Source: Lentisalinibacter sp037382365 (GTDB lineage: Bacteria > Pseudomonadota > Gammaproteobacteria > Steroidobacterales > Woeseiaceae). From it: 64,000 nt of DNA. The position numbers were made by a program, and so were the translations under genes. Under the pieces are notes generated by a model that worked only from the letters and a program-made list of their open reading frames with translations, did no database searches and was not told where the DNA came from. The stretch covers positions 1-64,000 of the forward strand of contig JARRPZ010000002.1 in the NCBI GenBank assembly GCA_037382365.1. Reading direction: 5' to 3'. This document shows positions 42,978-51,529 of this stretch, piece after piece. Numbering within the stretch: the stretch's first letter is position 1; every line of letters starts with the position of its first letter.

Positions 42978-43837
42978 ACGGGCGCCAGTTCCGGCACCGC
43001 GTAGGGCAGTGCCTGTTCGGTAACGGTCTCGCCGCCCTCGAGAGTGATCCGCCCACCGAGACGCTTCAGGGACGCCACGGCCAGCAGTTCTGTCTCCGCC
43101 CCGCGGGCAGCGGTGCGGACGACCGTCCCGGCCGTGTCTCCGGCCTCGTCGAGCAGTCGGTCTCCCGGTGCAGGCGGTGCCGCGCTGGCCGTGAATCGCA
43201 GCATGCGCCGTGACGGGCGACCCAGGTTCTCGGTGCGGGCGACGACCTCCTGCCCGGTGTAGCAGCCCTTGCGGAAACTGACGGCGTCGAGCAGGTCGAG
43301 ATTGAGCATGTGGGGCGTGAATGACTCGACCGTATCGGGGTACAGGGAGGGTCGCCCGGCGCGCACGCTGGCGAGAGCCAGCGCCTGGCGATCGAGCAGC
43401 ACGGCGGGTCCGAAAGCGCCGAGGTCGCCCGCGCTGGTGCAGATTTCCATGACCCGCGGCTCGGTACCGCGCAGGATCCGGGTCGCGAGCACCGGGGCCC
43501 CCTCCGGCAAGGTGACCCCGCCGGGGCCGCAGTCGATCGCGACGAGCCGGGTCTCCTCGTCGGGCACGAGATCGACATCGGCACGGAGCCGGTAGCGGAG
43601 CAGCCGCTCCGCGAAGCCCTCCGCCTGCCACGCCGGGACGAACAGGCAGATGCGCTCCTGGTCGTGCACGAGCGTCACAAGGGCGACGACGCGGCCTTTC
43701 GGGTTGCACCACGCGCCCGACAGCATGCGCTCGTCCGCCAGCCGCGCGACGTCCTGGGTCAGCTGCCCCTGCAGAAATTCCACTCGATCCTCGCCGGTGA
43801 CCGACAGGCAGACCGGTGCCTCATCAACGCTGCTCAT
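42974..43837 (-). CDS. ygfZ: Folate-binding iron-sulfur repair protein YgfZ
   Basis: GcvT-fold protein needed for the activity of some iron-sulfur enzymes, including MiaB-type enzymes. The 287-residue product has the diagnostic K-G-C-Y-x-G-Q-E motif (FRKGCYTGQEVVARTENLG near residue 190). Its position is between lysS and the SDH cluster, itself rich in iron-sulfur centres. In E. coli ygfZ is also near sdhE (ygfY) and ygfX, as here. It is divergent from sdhAF4 across 105 bp. Confidence 0.92.
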   Translation of the reverse strand: MSSVDEAPVCLSVTGEDRVEFLQGQLTQDVARLADERMLSGAWCNPKGRVVALVTLVHDQERICLFVPAWQAEGFAERLLRYRLRADVDLVPDEETRLVAIDCGPGGVTLPEGAPVLATRILRGTEPRVMEICTSAGDLGAFGPAVLLDRQALALASVRAGRPSLYPDTVESFTPHMLNLDLLDAVSFRKGCYTGQEVVARTENLGRPSRRMLRFTASAAPPAPGDRLLDEAGDTAGTVVRTAARGAETELLAVASLKRLGGRITLEGGETVTEQALPYAVPELAPV

Positions 43838-43942
43838 GGTTTCCTCCCGATCCCGGCATCGCGTTCCGGAAACGTCGCATTTTCAGGGTTTGACTCAGTT
43901 GCGCCGGATGCAAAGGGACCCCTCGTCTGGCATACTTTCACC

Positions 43943-44116
43943 ATGTCCAAGCGACCGCCCGAAGCCAGCCCGGAAGCGGATGATCGTGCTCCGGAGAAGG
44001 AGCACGAGAGCGCCGTGCCGGCCGACGAAGCACCGAAAGAGATCGGCGGTCGTCAGGGACCCGATCCTACGCGCTACGGGGACTGGGAAAAAGGTGGGCG
44101 CTGCATAGATTTCTGA
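43943..44116 (+). CDS. Succinate dehydrogenase assembly factor 4 family protein (DUF1674)
   Basis: A 57-residue protein with a disordered charged N-terminus and the DUF1674 C-terminal signature: KEIGGRQGPDPTRYGDWEKGGRCIDF in segments (GGRQGPDPTRYGDWEK, then GRCIDF). The mitochondrial member SdhAF4 protects flavinylated SdhA. Placement 159 bp upstream of sdhC supports an SDH role. It is divergent from ygfZ. Frames extending upstream are out of homology. Confidence 0.85.
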   Translation: MSKRPPEASPEADDRAPEKEHESAVPADEAPKEIGGRQGPDPTRYGDWEKGGRCIDF

Positions 44117-44180
44117 CGCACTGCCGACTGCCATGGCCACCGTCACGGCGGCGGGCGTACCAAAGAGCAGGTTTCCGGCG

Positions 44181-44199
44181 CCCGGACTCGATGTCCGGG
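44181..44199 (+). other. Hairpin in the sdhAF4-sdhC gap
   Basis: CCCGGAC (44181-44187) and GTCCGGG (44193-44199) form a perfect 7-bp stem with loop TCGAT. There is no T-run. It may be an mRNA processing or attenuation element ahead of sdhC. The rest of the 159-bp gap holds no recognisable promoter. Confidence 0.4.
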
Positions 44200-44275
44200 G
44201 TCCGTTGCCGGCGCGCCTGTGCCCGGTGTGCTGACGCCGCCTCGAACATGCCGCCGAAGAGAGAAGCCGACGGAA

Positions 44276-44662
44276 ATGGAACAGACGAACCGACCCTTGT
44301 CACCGCACATCAGCGTCTACCGCTGGCGGATCACCTCGACCCTGTCCATCCTGCACCGGGCCACGGGACTCGCCCTCTCGCTGACCTCGATCCTGCTCGC
44401 CGTCTGGTTGCTCGCCGCCGCCTCCGGGCCCAGTCGTTACGAAGCGGTGACCGGGTTTATCGCCTCGCCGGTCGGTCTGTTGATCCTGATCGCCGCGAGC
44501 TACGCGTTCTTCTTCCATCTCTGCAATGGCATTCGGCACCTGTTCTGGGACGCCGGCAAGGGCTTCGAGATGGAGCAGGCCAGGGCATCCGGCTGGACCG
44601 TGGTCGGCGCGAGCGTCGTCGCGACGATCGTCCTCTGGGTTTTCATCCTCGCCGGCAATTAG
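44276..44662 (+). CDS. sdhC: Succinate dehydrogenase cytochrome b556 subunit
   Basis: Membrane anchor of complex II that binds heme b and quinone. The 128-residue product begins RPLSPHISVYRWRITSTLSILHR and has three membrane helices. The heme-ligand motif is FFFHLCNGIRHLFWDAG near residue 80. The ATG at 44276 is used because the upstream frame is not conserved. It is the first gene of sdhCDAB. Confidence 0.95.
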   Translation: MEQTNRPLSPHISVYRWRITSTLSILHRATGLALSLTSILLAVWLLAAASGPSRYEAVTGFIASPVGLLILIAASYAFFFHLCNGIRHLFWDAGKGFEMEQARASGWTVVGASVVATIVLWVFILAGN

Positions 44663-44672
44663 GGGCGCCACC

Positions 44673-45053
44673 ATGACGATCAAGACACCCATGGCGCGGG
44701 CGCTCGGGCTCGGCTCGGCGAAATCGGGGACCGAACACTGGTGGATGCAGCGGGTCACGGCGGTGGCGCTGGTGCCGCTGACGCTGTGGTTCGTGATCGC
44801 CATTCTGGGCCTCGACAGTTTCGATCCGGGAATCGTGACCGCCTGGATCGCCCGGCCGCTGACCGCGGTGCTGCTGATCCTGCTCGTCGGCAGCCTCACC
44901 TATCATTCGTTCCTCGGTACCCAGGTGGTGATCGAGGACTACACGGGCGGCGCGGTCAGGGTCGCCACACTCGTGATCGTGCGGTTCCTGCACGTCGCCG
45001 TGGCGGTCGTCGCCGTGTACGCCATCCTCAAGATCTCTTTCGGGGCCGATTAA
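44673..45053 (+). CDS. sdhD: Succinate dehydrogenase hydrophobic anchor subunit
   Basis: Second membrane anchor of complex II. The 126-residue product has a short cytoplasmic N-terminus (GSAKSGTEHWWMQRVTAVAL), three membrane helices and the quinone/heme motif SLTYHSFLGTQVVIEDY near residue 80. Its TAA shares a base with the sdhA ATG. Confidence 0.94.
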   Translation: MTIKTPMARALGLGSAKSGTEHWWMQRVTAVALVPLTLWFVIAILGLDSFDPGIVTAWIARPLTAVLLILLVGSLTYHSFLGTQVVIEDYTGGAVRVATLVIVRFLHVAVAVVAVYAILKISFGAD

Positions 45054-46840
45054 TGAGCCTGGACAAGGAATTCACCGACCATAGTTACGACGTCGTCGTC
45101 GTGGGCGCCGGCGGCGCCGGGCTGCGGGCGACGTTCGGCCTGGCCGAGGCGGGATTCACGACCGCCTGCGTCACGAAGGTCTTCCCCACCCGCAGCCACA
45201 CGGTCGCGGCCCAGGGCGGTATCAGCGCGGCACTGGGCAACATGGGGGAAGACGACTGGCGCTGGCACATGTACGACACGGTCAAGGGCTCCGACTGGCT
45301 CGGTGACCAGGACGCCATCGAATACATGTGCAAGGAGGCGCCGGATGCGGTGATCGAACTCGAGCATTACGGCGTGCCGTTCTCCCGCACCGAGGACGGC
45401 CGGATCTACCAGCGGCCGTTCGGCGGCATGACCACACACTTCGGGGAAGGCACGGCCCAACGTACCTGTGCGGCCGCCGACCGGACCGGGCATGCGATGC
45501 TGCACACTCTCTATCAGCAGTCGCTGAAGCACGAGGCCGAATTCTTCATCGAGTATTTTGCGATCGACCTGATCATGGAGGAGGGTGCCTGTCGCGGCGT
45601 GGTCGCCATGGACCTCGCCACCGGCCGTCTGCACCGCTTCCGTGCCCACCAGGTGATACTCGCGACGGGCGGTTACGGTCGGACTTATTTCTCCTGTACT
45701 TCGGCGCACACGTGCACGGGCGACGGCGGTGGCATGGTGCTGCGCGCCGGTCTGCCGGTGCAGGACATGGAATTCGTCCAATTCCATCCGACGGGCATCT
45801 ACGGCGCCGGTTGCCTCATCACCGAAGGGGTGCGCGGCGAGGGCGGTTACCTGACCAACGCCGACGGCGAGCGCTTCATGGAACGCTATGCGCCGAACGC
45901 GAAGGACCTGGCATCCCGCGACGTCGTCAGCCGCGCGGAGACCATCGAGATACGGGAAGGCCGCGGCGTCGGGCCCGACAAGGATCACTGCTACCTGCAT
46001 CTGGAGCACCTCGGTCCCGAGGTGATCGAAGAGCGGCTGCCGGGCATCGCGGAGACCGCCAAGATCTTCGCCAACGTCGACGTCCGGAAGGAACCGATAC
46101 CGGTGCTGCCGACGGTGCATTACAACATGGGCGGAATACCGACCGATTACCGCGGCCGGGTCGTCACGTCGCGGGACGGGGATCCGGACAGTGTCGTCCC
46201 CGGCCTCATGGCCGTCGGAGAAGCGGGCTGTGTCTCGGTGCACGGTGCGAACCGGCTCGGGTCGAATTCGCTGCTCGACCTGGTCGTGTTCGGGCGGGCC
46301 GCCGCGCGTCACTGTGCCGAAGCGATGGAGCCGGGAGCGCGGCATCGGCCGCTGCCTGCCGACGCCGGCCGGGCGAGCGTCGAGAAGATACGCGCCGTTC
46401 TCGATAACGACGGCACGCGGCCGACGGCGGAGATTCGGCTCGAGATGCAGAAACTCATGCAGAATCACGCTGCGGTGTTCCGGACCGGAGACCTGCTCGC
46501 CGAGGGCATCGAGAAGCTCGATGGCACGTGGGCCGACTACGCGAAGGTCGCCGTCAGCGACAAATCGATGATCTGGAACTCGGATCTCGTCGAGACGCTG
46601 GAACTCGAGAATCTCCTTCTGAACGCGCTGGCGACCATCCACTCGGCAGCGAACCGAAAGGAATCCCGCGGCGCTCAGGCGAGGGAGGATTACCCCGACC
46701 GGGACGACGAGAACTGGATGAAGCATACCCTGGCGTGGGTGCGCGAGGACGGCAGCGTCGACATCGACTACCGGCCGGTGCACCTCAATACGTTAACCGA
46801 CGAGGTCGAGGCCATACCGCCCAAGGCCCGTACCTACTGA
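45053..46840 (+). CDS. sdhA: Succinate dehydrogenase flavoprotein subunit
   Basis: Oxidises succinate to fumarate with covalently bound FAD. The 595-residue product has the dinucleotide fold VVVVGAGGAGLRATFGLAE, the FAD-linked His in FPTRSHTVAAQGGISAALG near residue 47, the catalytic region around HPTGIYGAGCLITEGVRGEGGYL near 245 and the C-terminal helical domain. SdhE (47687) would flavinylate it and the DUF1674 protein would protect it. Confidence 0.97.
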   Translation: MSLDKEFTDHSYDVVVVGAGGAGLRATFGLAEAGFTTACVTKVFPTRSHTVAAQGGISAALGNMGEDDWRWHMYDTVKGSDWLGDQDAIEYMCKEAPDAVIELEHYGVPFSRTEDGRIYQRPFGGMTTHFGEGTAQRTCAAADRTGHAMLHTLYQQSLKHEAEFFIEYFAIDLIMEEGACRGVVAMDLATGRLHRFRAHQVILATGGYGRTYFSCTSAHTCTGDGGGMVLRAGLPVQDMEFVQFHPTGIYGAGCLITEGVRGEGGYLTNADGERFMERYAPNAKDLASRDVVSRAETIEIREGRGVGPDKDHCYLHLEHLGPEVIEERLPGIAETAKIFANVDVRKEPIPVLPTVHYNMGGIPTDYRGRVVTSRDGDPDSVVPGLMAVGEAGCVSVHGANRLGSNSLLDLVVFGRAAARHCAEAMEPGARHRPLPADAGRASVEKIRAVLDNDGTRPTAEIRLEMQKLMQNHAAVFRTGDLLAEGIEKLDGTWADYAKVAVSDKSMIWNSDLVETLELENLLLNALATIHSAANRKESRGAQAREDYPDRDDENWMKHTLAWVREDGSVDIDYRPVHLNTLTDEVEAIPPKARTY

Positions 46841-46889
46841 ATGGCGCCCAGGACACTGATTGAGGCATAGACCGGAGGACTCGGCAGAC

Positions 46890-47672
46890 GTGGCAGAATT
46901 TCGACTCCCGGAGAACTCCCGTATCGGCAAGGGCCGGCACTTCCCGGCGCCGGACGGTGCGAGCAATGTACGTCGTTTCGTCGTGTACCGTTACGATCCG
47001 GACAGCGGCGAGAATCCACGCATGGACACCTACGACGTGGACATGGACAGCTGCGGGCCGATGGTCCTGGATGCACTGATCAAGATCAAGAACGAGGTCG
47101 ACCCGACGCTGACCTTCCGCCGCTCCTGCCGCGAGGGCATTTGCGGCTCCTGCGCCATGAATATCGACGGGGGCAATACGCTGGCGTGCATCACGGCCAA
47201 CGAAGACGTGCGCGGCGAGGTCAAGGTCTACCCGCTGCCGCATCTTCCGGTCGTGAAGGACCTCATCGGCGACCTCACCAATTTCTATGCCCAGTACGCC
47301 TCGATCAAGCCCTGGCTGCAGACGCGTACGCCGGCGCCACCGGATCGCGAACGGCTGCAGTCCAAGGAGGATCAGGAAAAGATAAACAGCCCCTCGGCCT
47401 GCATCCTGTGCGCGTGCTGCTCGACGAGTTGTCCGAGTTACTGGTGGAACGGAGATCGTTACCTCGGTCCGGCCACACTGCTCGCCGCCTACCGGTGGCT
47501 GGTGGACAGCCGCGACGAGGCGACTGGCGAGCGACTCGACGCGCTCGAAGATCCGTTCCGCCTGTATCGCTGCCACACGATCATGAACTGTACCCAGACC
47601 TGCCCGAAGGCACTCAATCCGGCGAAGGCCATCGCGGAGACGAAGAAGATGCTCGCCGAGCGGCGGGTCTGA
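46890..47672 (+). CDS. sdhB: Succinate dehydrogenase iron-sulfur subunit
   Basis: Passes electrons from FAD to quinone through three clusters. Cysteine motifs are complete: 2Fe-2S CREGICGSC...LAC near residues 70-95, 4Fe-4S CILCACC with CP, and 3Fe-4S CHTIMNCTQTCPK near 220. The GTG at 46890 gives 260 residues beginning MAEFRLP; the upstream ATG at 46860 adds an unconserved ten residues. A GGAGG lies about 12 bp upstream of the GTG. Confidence 0.96.
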   Translation: MAEFRLPENSRIGKGRHFPAPDGASNVRRFVVYRYDPDSGENPRMDTYDVDMDSCGPMVLDALIKIKNEVDPTLTFRRSCREGICGSCAMNIDGGNTLACITANEDVRGEVKVYPLPHLPVVKDLIGDLTNFYAQYASIKPWLQTRTPAPPDRERLQSKEDQEKINSPSACILCACCSTSCPSYWWNGDRYLGPATLLAAYRWLVDSRDEATGERLDALEDPFRLYRCHTIMNCTQTCPKALNPAKAIAETKKMLAERRV

Positions 47673-47686
47673 CACGGTCGCGCGCG

Positions 47687-47938
47687 GTGACCGAGGGCAC
47701 GGACCCGCCCGGCCGGCTGCGCTGGAAATGCCGACGGGGTATGCGCGAACTGGACGTTCTGCTGACGGAGTTCCTGCGTACCCGCTACGTGTCTCTGGAT
47801 TCGTCGGCGAGAGACGATTTCGCCGAATTACTCGAATTGCAGGATCCGGAGATCTGGGCTTATCTGCTGGGCAGGGCGGAACCGGAGGCCGGCCTTGCCG
47901 ATATCGTCCGACAGATTCGCGATTTCTCTCCCCGTTGA
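47687..47938 (+). CDS. sdhE: FAD assembly factor SdhE (YgfY)
   Basis: Small helical protein required for covalent flavinylation of SdhA. The 83-residue product begins with GTG and has the RGxxE motif in KCRRGMRELDVLL near residue 17, and the ending EIWAYLLGRAEP. It follows sdhB by 14 bp, so all complex II structural and assembly genes are co-located. Longer upstream frames overlap sdhB and are not homologous. Confidence 0.92.
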   Translation: MTEGTDPPGRLRWKCRRGMRELDVLLTEFLRTRYVSLDSSARDDFAELLELQDPEIWAYLLGRAEPEAGLADIVRQIRDFSPR

Positions 47939-48356
47939 CCCATCAGACCGGTACCGACTCGTTTGCTGGGTACTGATTACGGGTGCGCTGACGGCATTGC
48001 TGTTACTGGCGGTCGCGAGCGGTGCCGGGCGGCTCGTCGTTCTCGGGCCGCTGGCCGGTACGGTCGCCTGTGTCCGGCGTCTGTTACGCGCACCCCCGCT
48101 GCCGCGGCACGTCCACTACCGCCCGCGCGTTGGCTGGTCTCTCGAGTTCTCCGCCGGCCGCGTCGATGCGGCACTGCTGCCCCGCAGCTGGTTCGGTCGG
48201 CGATTCGCGCTCGCCGCGTTCCGGACTGCGGACGGCCGCCATCGTCTGGTCCCGCTCCGTCACCCGCCCGGCAGGGACGGCGCCGACTGGCGACGCCTGC
48301 GGGTGCTGTGGCGGACGGGCGCCGTTGCTTTGGTCGCAAACTCGTCCAACTGCTAG
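47895..48356 (+). CDS. YgfX-like membrane protein (putative)
   Basis: A 153-residue frame overlapping the end of sdhE. It has two close hydrophobic segments (about residues 22-60), then a basic soluble part with a Trp-Ser-Leu beta segment (VGWSLEFSAGRVDAALLPRSWF). Position right after sdhE, the two membrane helices and the C-terminal pattern match YgfX/CptA, the usual sdhE partner. Sequence similarity by eye is modest, and the TTG start is uncertain because no ATG or GTG is available. Confidence 0.62.
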   Translation: MPISSDRFAISLPVDPSDRYRLVCWVLITGALTALLLLAVASGAGRLVVLGPLAGTVACVRRLLRAPPLPRHVHYRPRVGWSLEFSAGRVDAALLPRSWFGRRFALAAFRTADGRHRLVPLRHPPGRDGADWRRLRVLWRTGAVALVANSSNC

Positions 48357-48441
48357 AATCAGCCGACCAGGTGGACGCTTGGCCACCGGCGCGCGGCACG
48401 TCACAATTTTCGGATTCTTCCTGCCTGATGCGGTATCCCCA

Positions 48442-48468
48442 GAACTTTCCGGTTGGCTTCCTGTCTAT
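48442..48468 (+). promoter_or_regulatory. Predicted sigma-E promoter of rpoE-rseABC
   Basis: GAACTT (48442-48447) and TCTAT (48464-48468) are separated by 16 bp, matching the GGAACTT-N16-TCTAA form of sigma-E promoters. The site lies 43 bp upstream of the rpoE ATG, so RpoE would activate its own operon as it does in E. coli. Confidence 0.82.
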
Positions 48469-48510
48469 TGCCGTGACGGTGCGTGACGCCTGCCGGTCCG
48501 GGTCGGTGCG

Positions 48511-49086
48511 ATGAGCGCCAAGCGGACCGATGCCGCGCTCGTCCGGCGGGTACAGCAGGGGGACAAGCAGGCCTTCAACCTGCTGGTGCTCAAGTACCAG
48601 TCGAAGATCGTCAATCTGGTGATGCGCTATGTACGGGATCCGGACGAGGCCAATGACGTCGCACAGGAAGCATTCCTCAAGGCCTACCGGGCCCTGCCGC
48701 GTTTCCGTGGCGACAGCGCGTTCTATACCTGGCTGTATCGCATCGCCGTCAATACGGCCAAGAATTATCTCGTGGCGGCGAAGCGCCGCCCGGTGGAATA
48801 CGACCTGGACCTCCAGGATCCGGATCAATACGACATGCAGGCACGTCTGAAAGATATCGACACCCCCGAGAGGGTCGTCATGAAGGACGAGGTGCAGAGC
48901 ACGATCGACGAGGCCATCGAGGATCTGCCGGAGGACCTGCGGACCGCGATCATCCTCCGCGAGATGGAAGGCATGACCTACGAAGAGATCGCAGAGACGA
49001 TGGAATGCCCCGTGGGCACGGTGCGCTCGCGCATTTTCCGGGCCAGGGAAGCGATCAGCAAACGGATAGAACCGCTGCTCGACTAG
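48511..49086 (+). CDS. rpoE: Envelope-stress sigma factor RpoE (AlgU)
   Basis: ECF sigma factor responding to outer-membrane damage. The 191-residue product matches E. coli RpoE (191). Region 2: VRRVQQGDKQAFNLLVLKYQ, then DEANDVAQEAFLKAYRALPRF. Region 4: IILREMEGMTYEEIAETMECPVGTVRSRIFRAREAI. It is followed by its anti-sigma genes and preceded by a self-type promoter. Confidence 0.97.
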   Translation: MSAKRTDAALVRRVQQGDKQAFNLLVLKYQSKIVNLVMRYVRDPDEANDVAQEAFLKAYRALPRFRGDSAFYTWLYRIAVNTAKNYLVAAKRRPVEYDLDLQDPDQYDMQARLKDIDTPERVVMKDEVQSTIDEAIEDLPEDLRTAIILREMEGMTYEEIAETMECPVGTVRSRIFRAREAISKRIEPLLD

Positions 49087-49118
49087 GGCGGCCTGTCGGT
49101 AGAGACAATCGGTGTGAC

Positions 49119-49751
49119 ATGAGCGACAAGATCAAAGACCAGATGTCGGCGTTTCTCGACGGTGAATTGCCGGACGACGAGGCGGAACTGCTGTTGCGAC
49201 GCCTCGGTACCGACGGGGAGCTTCGTCGGGTGGCGGCCCGATATCTGCTGATCGGTCAGTCGCTGCGCCGGGAACGCGTGCCGGCGCTCGACCTGGACCG
49301 ACGCATCGCCCGGGCGCTGGACGGCGAGGAGGCCTACACGGCGCCCGGTGCCGCTGAAGAAGCGTCGCCGCGCTGGTTGCGTCCGGTGGCCGGCGTGGCA
49401 GTGGCGGCGACGGTTGCCGTGATCGCGCTCATGGGGCTGCGCAATACCGGCGAGGGCACGGCGCCGGAAGCCGTGACGGCGGATGCGGGCGTCGCCGTCG
49501 ACGCCGACCCGGCCGAGTACGACTACGTCGTGCCTGCCGATATACCCGCGGTGCGGCCGGTGTCGGCCGTGCCGGCCCGACTCACCAATTACATGATCAG
49601 CCACGGCGAGCGGGCTGGTACACTCGTGCGCAGCGGCATGCACAGTCGCATAGTGACCTACGGTAGTACGGGCGGGAGTGCGCGATCGGTGACGGCGGAG
49701 GATGGCCCGGACGGGGCGACGAAGAATGTGGCGGATGAGCCCGGGCGGTAA
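49119..49751 (+). CDS. rseA: Anti-sigma-E factor RseA (MucA)
   Basis: Inner-membrane protein that holds RpoE inactive and is degraded by DegS and then RseP. The 210-residue product has the cytoplasmic anti-sigma domain (MSDKIKDQMSAFLDGELPDDE, about 1-85), one membrane helix (about 98-115, VAGVAVAATVAVIALMGL) and a periplasmic domain. The ATG at 49119 is preceded by no strong site. The 3' end overlaps rseB. Confidence 0.94.
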   Translation: MSDKIKDQMSAFLDGELPDDEAELLLRRLGTDGELRRVAARYLLIGQSLRRERVPALDLDRRIARALDGEEAYTAPGAAEEASPRWLRPVAGVAVAATVAVIALMGLRNTGEGTAPEAVTADAGVAVDADPAEYDYVVPADIPAVRPVSAVPARLTNYMISHGERAGTLVRSGMHSRIVTYGSTGGSARSVTAEDGPDGATKNVADEPGR

Positions 49752-50736
49752 CGCGGCCGTGCGGGGCAGCCTGATCGCCACCGGGTTCGCCACGGCGCTG
49801 ACCTGGGGCGCGGCACTCGCGGCGGACACGTCGCCGATGGACTGGCTGCAGAAGATGGCGGTCGCGGTCGAGCAGGCCAACTACAGCGGGACGGTGGTCC
49901 GGGTGCACGATGGCGACGTACAGACGCTGCGTGTCGTCCATCGTTATCAGGACGGCAAAGTCAGCGAGAAGCTGGAGTCGCTCGACGGCGCAGGCCGGGA
50001 AATCATCCGCGCCGGCGACGAGGTGCACTGTATCCTGCCCGAGAGTCGTCTGGTGCTCGTCGAGCAGCAGATCAACCAGGAGGGCCTGTTCGGCCGCCTG
50101 GCGGTCAGACCCGACAACCTGGCCCGAAGTTACGATCTTACGCTCGAGTCCTACGAGCGCGTCGTGGGGAGACCGTCGGTCCAGCTCGCGATCCGTCCGC
50201 GGGACGGCTACCGGTATGGTCATCGCTTGTGGCTCGACAAGGCGTCCGCGCTGCCACTGCGGCGGCAGGTCGTCGGCATCGACGGCGACATCATCGAGGA
50301 GATGCGCTTCGCCGAAGTGACGATCGGAAAGTCGATACCGGTCTCCGCGCTGGAGCCCTCGGTCGACATCGAGGGCTTCACCTGGGTCCGACATTCCGAG
50401 GACGCGACGACGACGGAGAACGCGAACGACACGGGATTCCACGCACGCTCGGTGCCGAGCGGGTTCGAGCTGGTTTCGGCGGACAGGGAGACATTCCCGG
50501 ACACGGAAGGCGAGGTCGTCCACATCGTCTACTCCGACGGCGTGGCGAGCGTCTCCGTATTCGTCGAGGGAGCGCAGGCCGCCGGCGATAGCCTCGAGGG
50601 CGCTTCCCGCATCGGCGCCGCCTATGCGTTCGGCACCACGCTGAACGGCCGTCAGGTCACGGTGATCGGCGAGGTGCCCGGTCACACGGTGCGGATGATC
50701 GCCCAGTCGCTCGCCGCCACGGCGGATGGGGAGTAG
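49735..50736 (+). CDS. rseB: Sigma-E regulatory protein RseB (MucB)
   Basis: Periplasmic sensor that shields RseA and binds lipopolysaccharide intermediates. The 333-residue product has a signal peptide (about 10-30, ending ALAADTSP), the large LolA-like domain (NYSGTVVRVHDGDVQTLRVVHRY near 43) and the small C-terminal domain (PSGFELVSADRETF near 240). The start could be the ATG at 49726. It overlaps rseA by 17 bp. Confidence 0.94.
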   Translation: MSPGGNAAVRGSLIATGFATALTWGAALAADTSPMDWLQKMAVAVEQANYSGTVVRVHDGDVQTLRVVHRYQDGKVSEKLESLDGAGREIIRAGDEVHCILPESRLVLVEQQINQEGLFGRLAVRPDNLARSYDLTLESYERVVGRPSVQLAIRPRDGYRYGHRLWLDKASALPLRRQVVGIDGDIIEEMRFAEVTIGKSIPVSALEPSVDIEGFTWVRHSEDATTTENANDTGFHARSVPSGFELVSADRETFPDTEGEVVHIVYSDGVASVSVFVEGAQAAGDSLEGASRIGAAYAFGTTLNGRQVTVIGEVPGHTVRMIAQSLAATADGE

Positions 50737-50745
50737 GTCGGCGCC

Positions 50746-51195
50746 ATGCTGCTCGACCGGGAAGGCCGGGTGGAGCGCGTCGATGGCCGCGTGGCGGTCG
50801 TCCGCGTCCGGCTGCCCGAGGGTTGCGCCCGCTGCGCTCGCGGTCAGGGCTGCGGTTTCGGTCTGGCGACGCGCACCGGCGAGCGGCGACTGATCCTGGA
50901 CCTGCCCGCCGCCGTGGACGTCTCCGTGGGTGAGCGAGTGCGCGTCGGCCTCGAGCAAGCCGACCTGACCCGGGCATCAGTGGCCGTATACGGCATACCG
51001 CTCCTCGGTCTCCTGGGCGGTGCCGCGGCAGCCGGGACACTCGGTCTCGGTGATGCGCCCGCCATCGGGCTGACGATCGCGACACTGGGGGCCGGTCTTA
51101 TCGTCGCCCGGGGCATCGCAACCGGCCTCGCACGCCGGGATGGCTGCCGACCCCGTCTGCTCGGACCGATCGATCGCGGATCCCCGGATGCCTGA
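50746..51195 (+). CDS. rseC: SoxR-reducing / sigma-E regulatory protein RseC
   Basis: A 149-residue inner-membrane protein of the RseC/MucC family: cysteine cluster CARCARGQGCGFG near residue 27, soluble N-terminal part, then two membrane helices (about 78-98 and 103-120). In E. coli RseC has a small effect on sigma-E and helps keep SoxR reduced. It is the last rse gene; mucD/degP, often next, is absent. The 3' end overlaps the next gene by 8 bp. Confidence 0.9.
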   Translation: MLLDREGRVERVDGRVAVVRVRLPEGCARCARGQGCGFGLATRTGERRLILDLPAAVDVSVGERVRVGLEQADLTRASVAVYGIPLLGLLGGAAAAGTLGLGDAPAIGLTIATLGAGLIVARGIATGLARRDGCRPRLLGPIDRGSPDA

Positions 51196-51472
51196 TCTGA
51201 CGGTATTCACCCGCCGCGGATGTCATCTCTGCGAAGTCCTCATCGAGCAGCTGATGCCGATCGCCCGTGGTCGCGCTCGCATCCATCTCCGCGACGTCGA
51301 CAGCGATCCGGACCTCGCGGAGCGCTATGGCCTGCGTGTGCCGGTGGTGGAAGCGGAGGGTGAAGTCCTCTGCGAATTCCGACTGGACCGGGAGCGCGTC
51401 ACGGCGTTTCTGGAAAGATCCGTCGACAGCGCGCCGGCAGGTCGGCCGCCGACGCCTCCCGCGGGCCGATAA
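51188..51472 (+). CDS. Glutaredoxin-family protein (DUF836)
   Basis: A 94-residue thioredoxin-fold protein beginning LTVFTRRGCHLCEVLIEQL, with a CxxC pair near residues 12-15, VDSDPDLAERYGLRVPVVE near 42 and the cis-Pro in VPVV. Such DUF836 proteins commonly sit between the rpoE/mucD genes and lepA. Function is likely thiol redox, with no specific partner known. Confidence 0.85.
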   Translation: MPDLTVFTRRGCHLCEVLIEQLMPIARGRARIHLRDVDSDPDLAERYGLRVPVVEAEGEVLCEFRLDRERVTAFLERSVDSAPAGRPPTPPAGR

Positions 51473-51476
51473 CGGC

Positions 51477-51482
51477 TATAAT
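51477..51482 (+). promoter_or_regulatory. -10 element for lepA
   Basis: A perfect TATAAT sits 48 bp upstream of the lepA ATG at the end of the glutaredoxin gene. The -35 region is GC-rich and poor. It suggests separate housekeeping transcription of lepA-lepB independent of sigma-E. Confidence 0.6.
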
Positions 51483-51529
51483 CCGCGCTGCCGCGGCGGT
51501 TGCCGCCACCGCCTCGCAGTCCCACGTGT

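Noticed and set aside
45050..46783. 577-codon minus-strand frame
   Set aside because: Antisense to sdhA; sdhA has full FAD and catalytic motifs.
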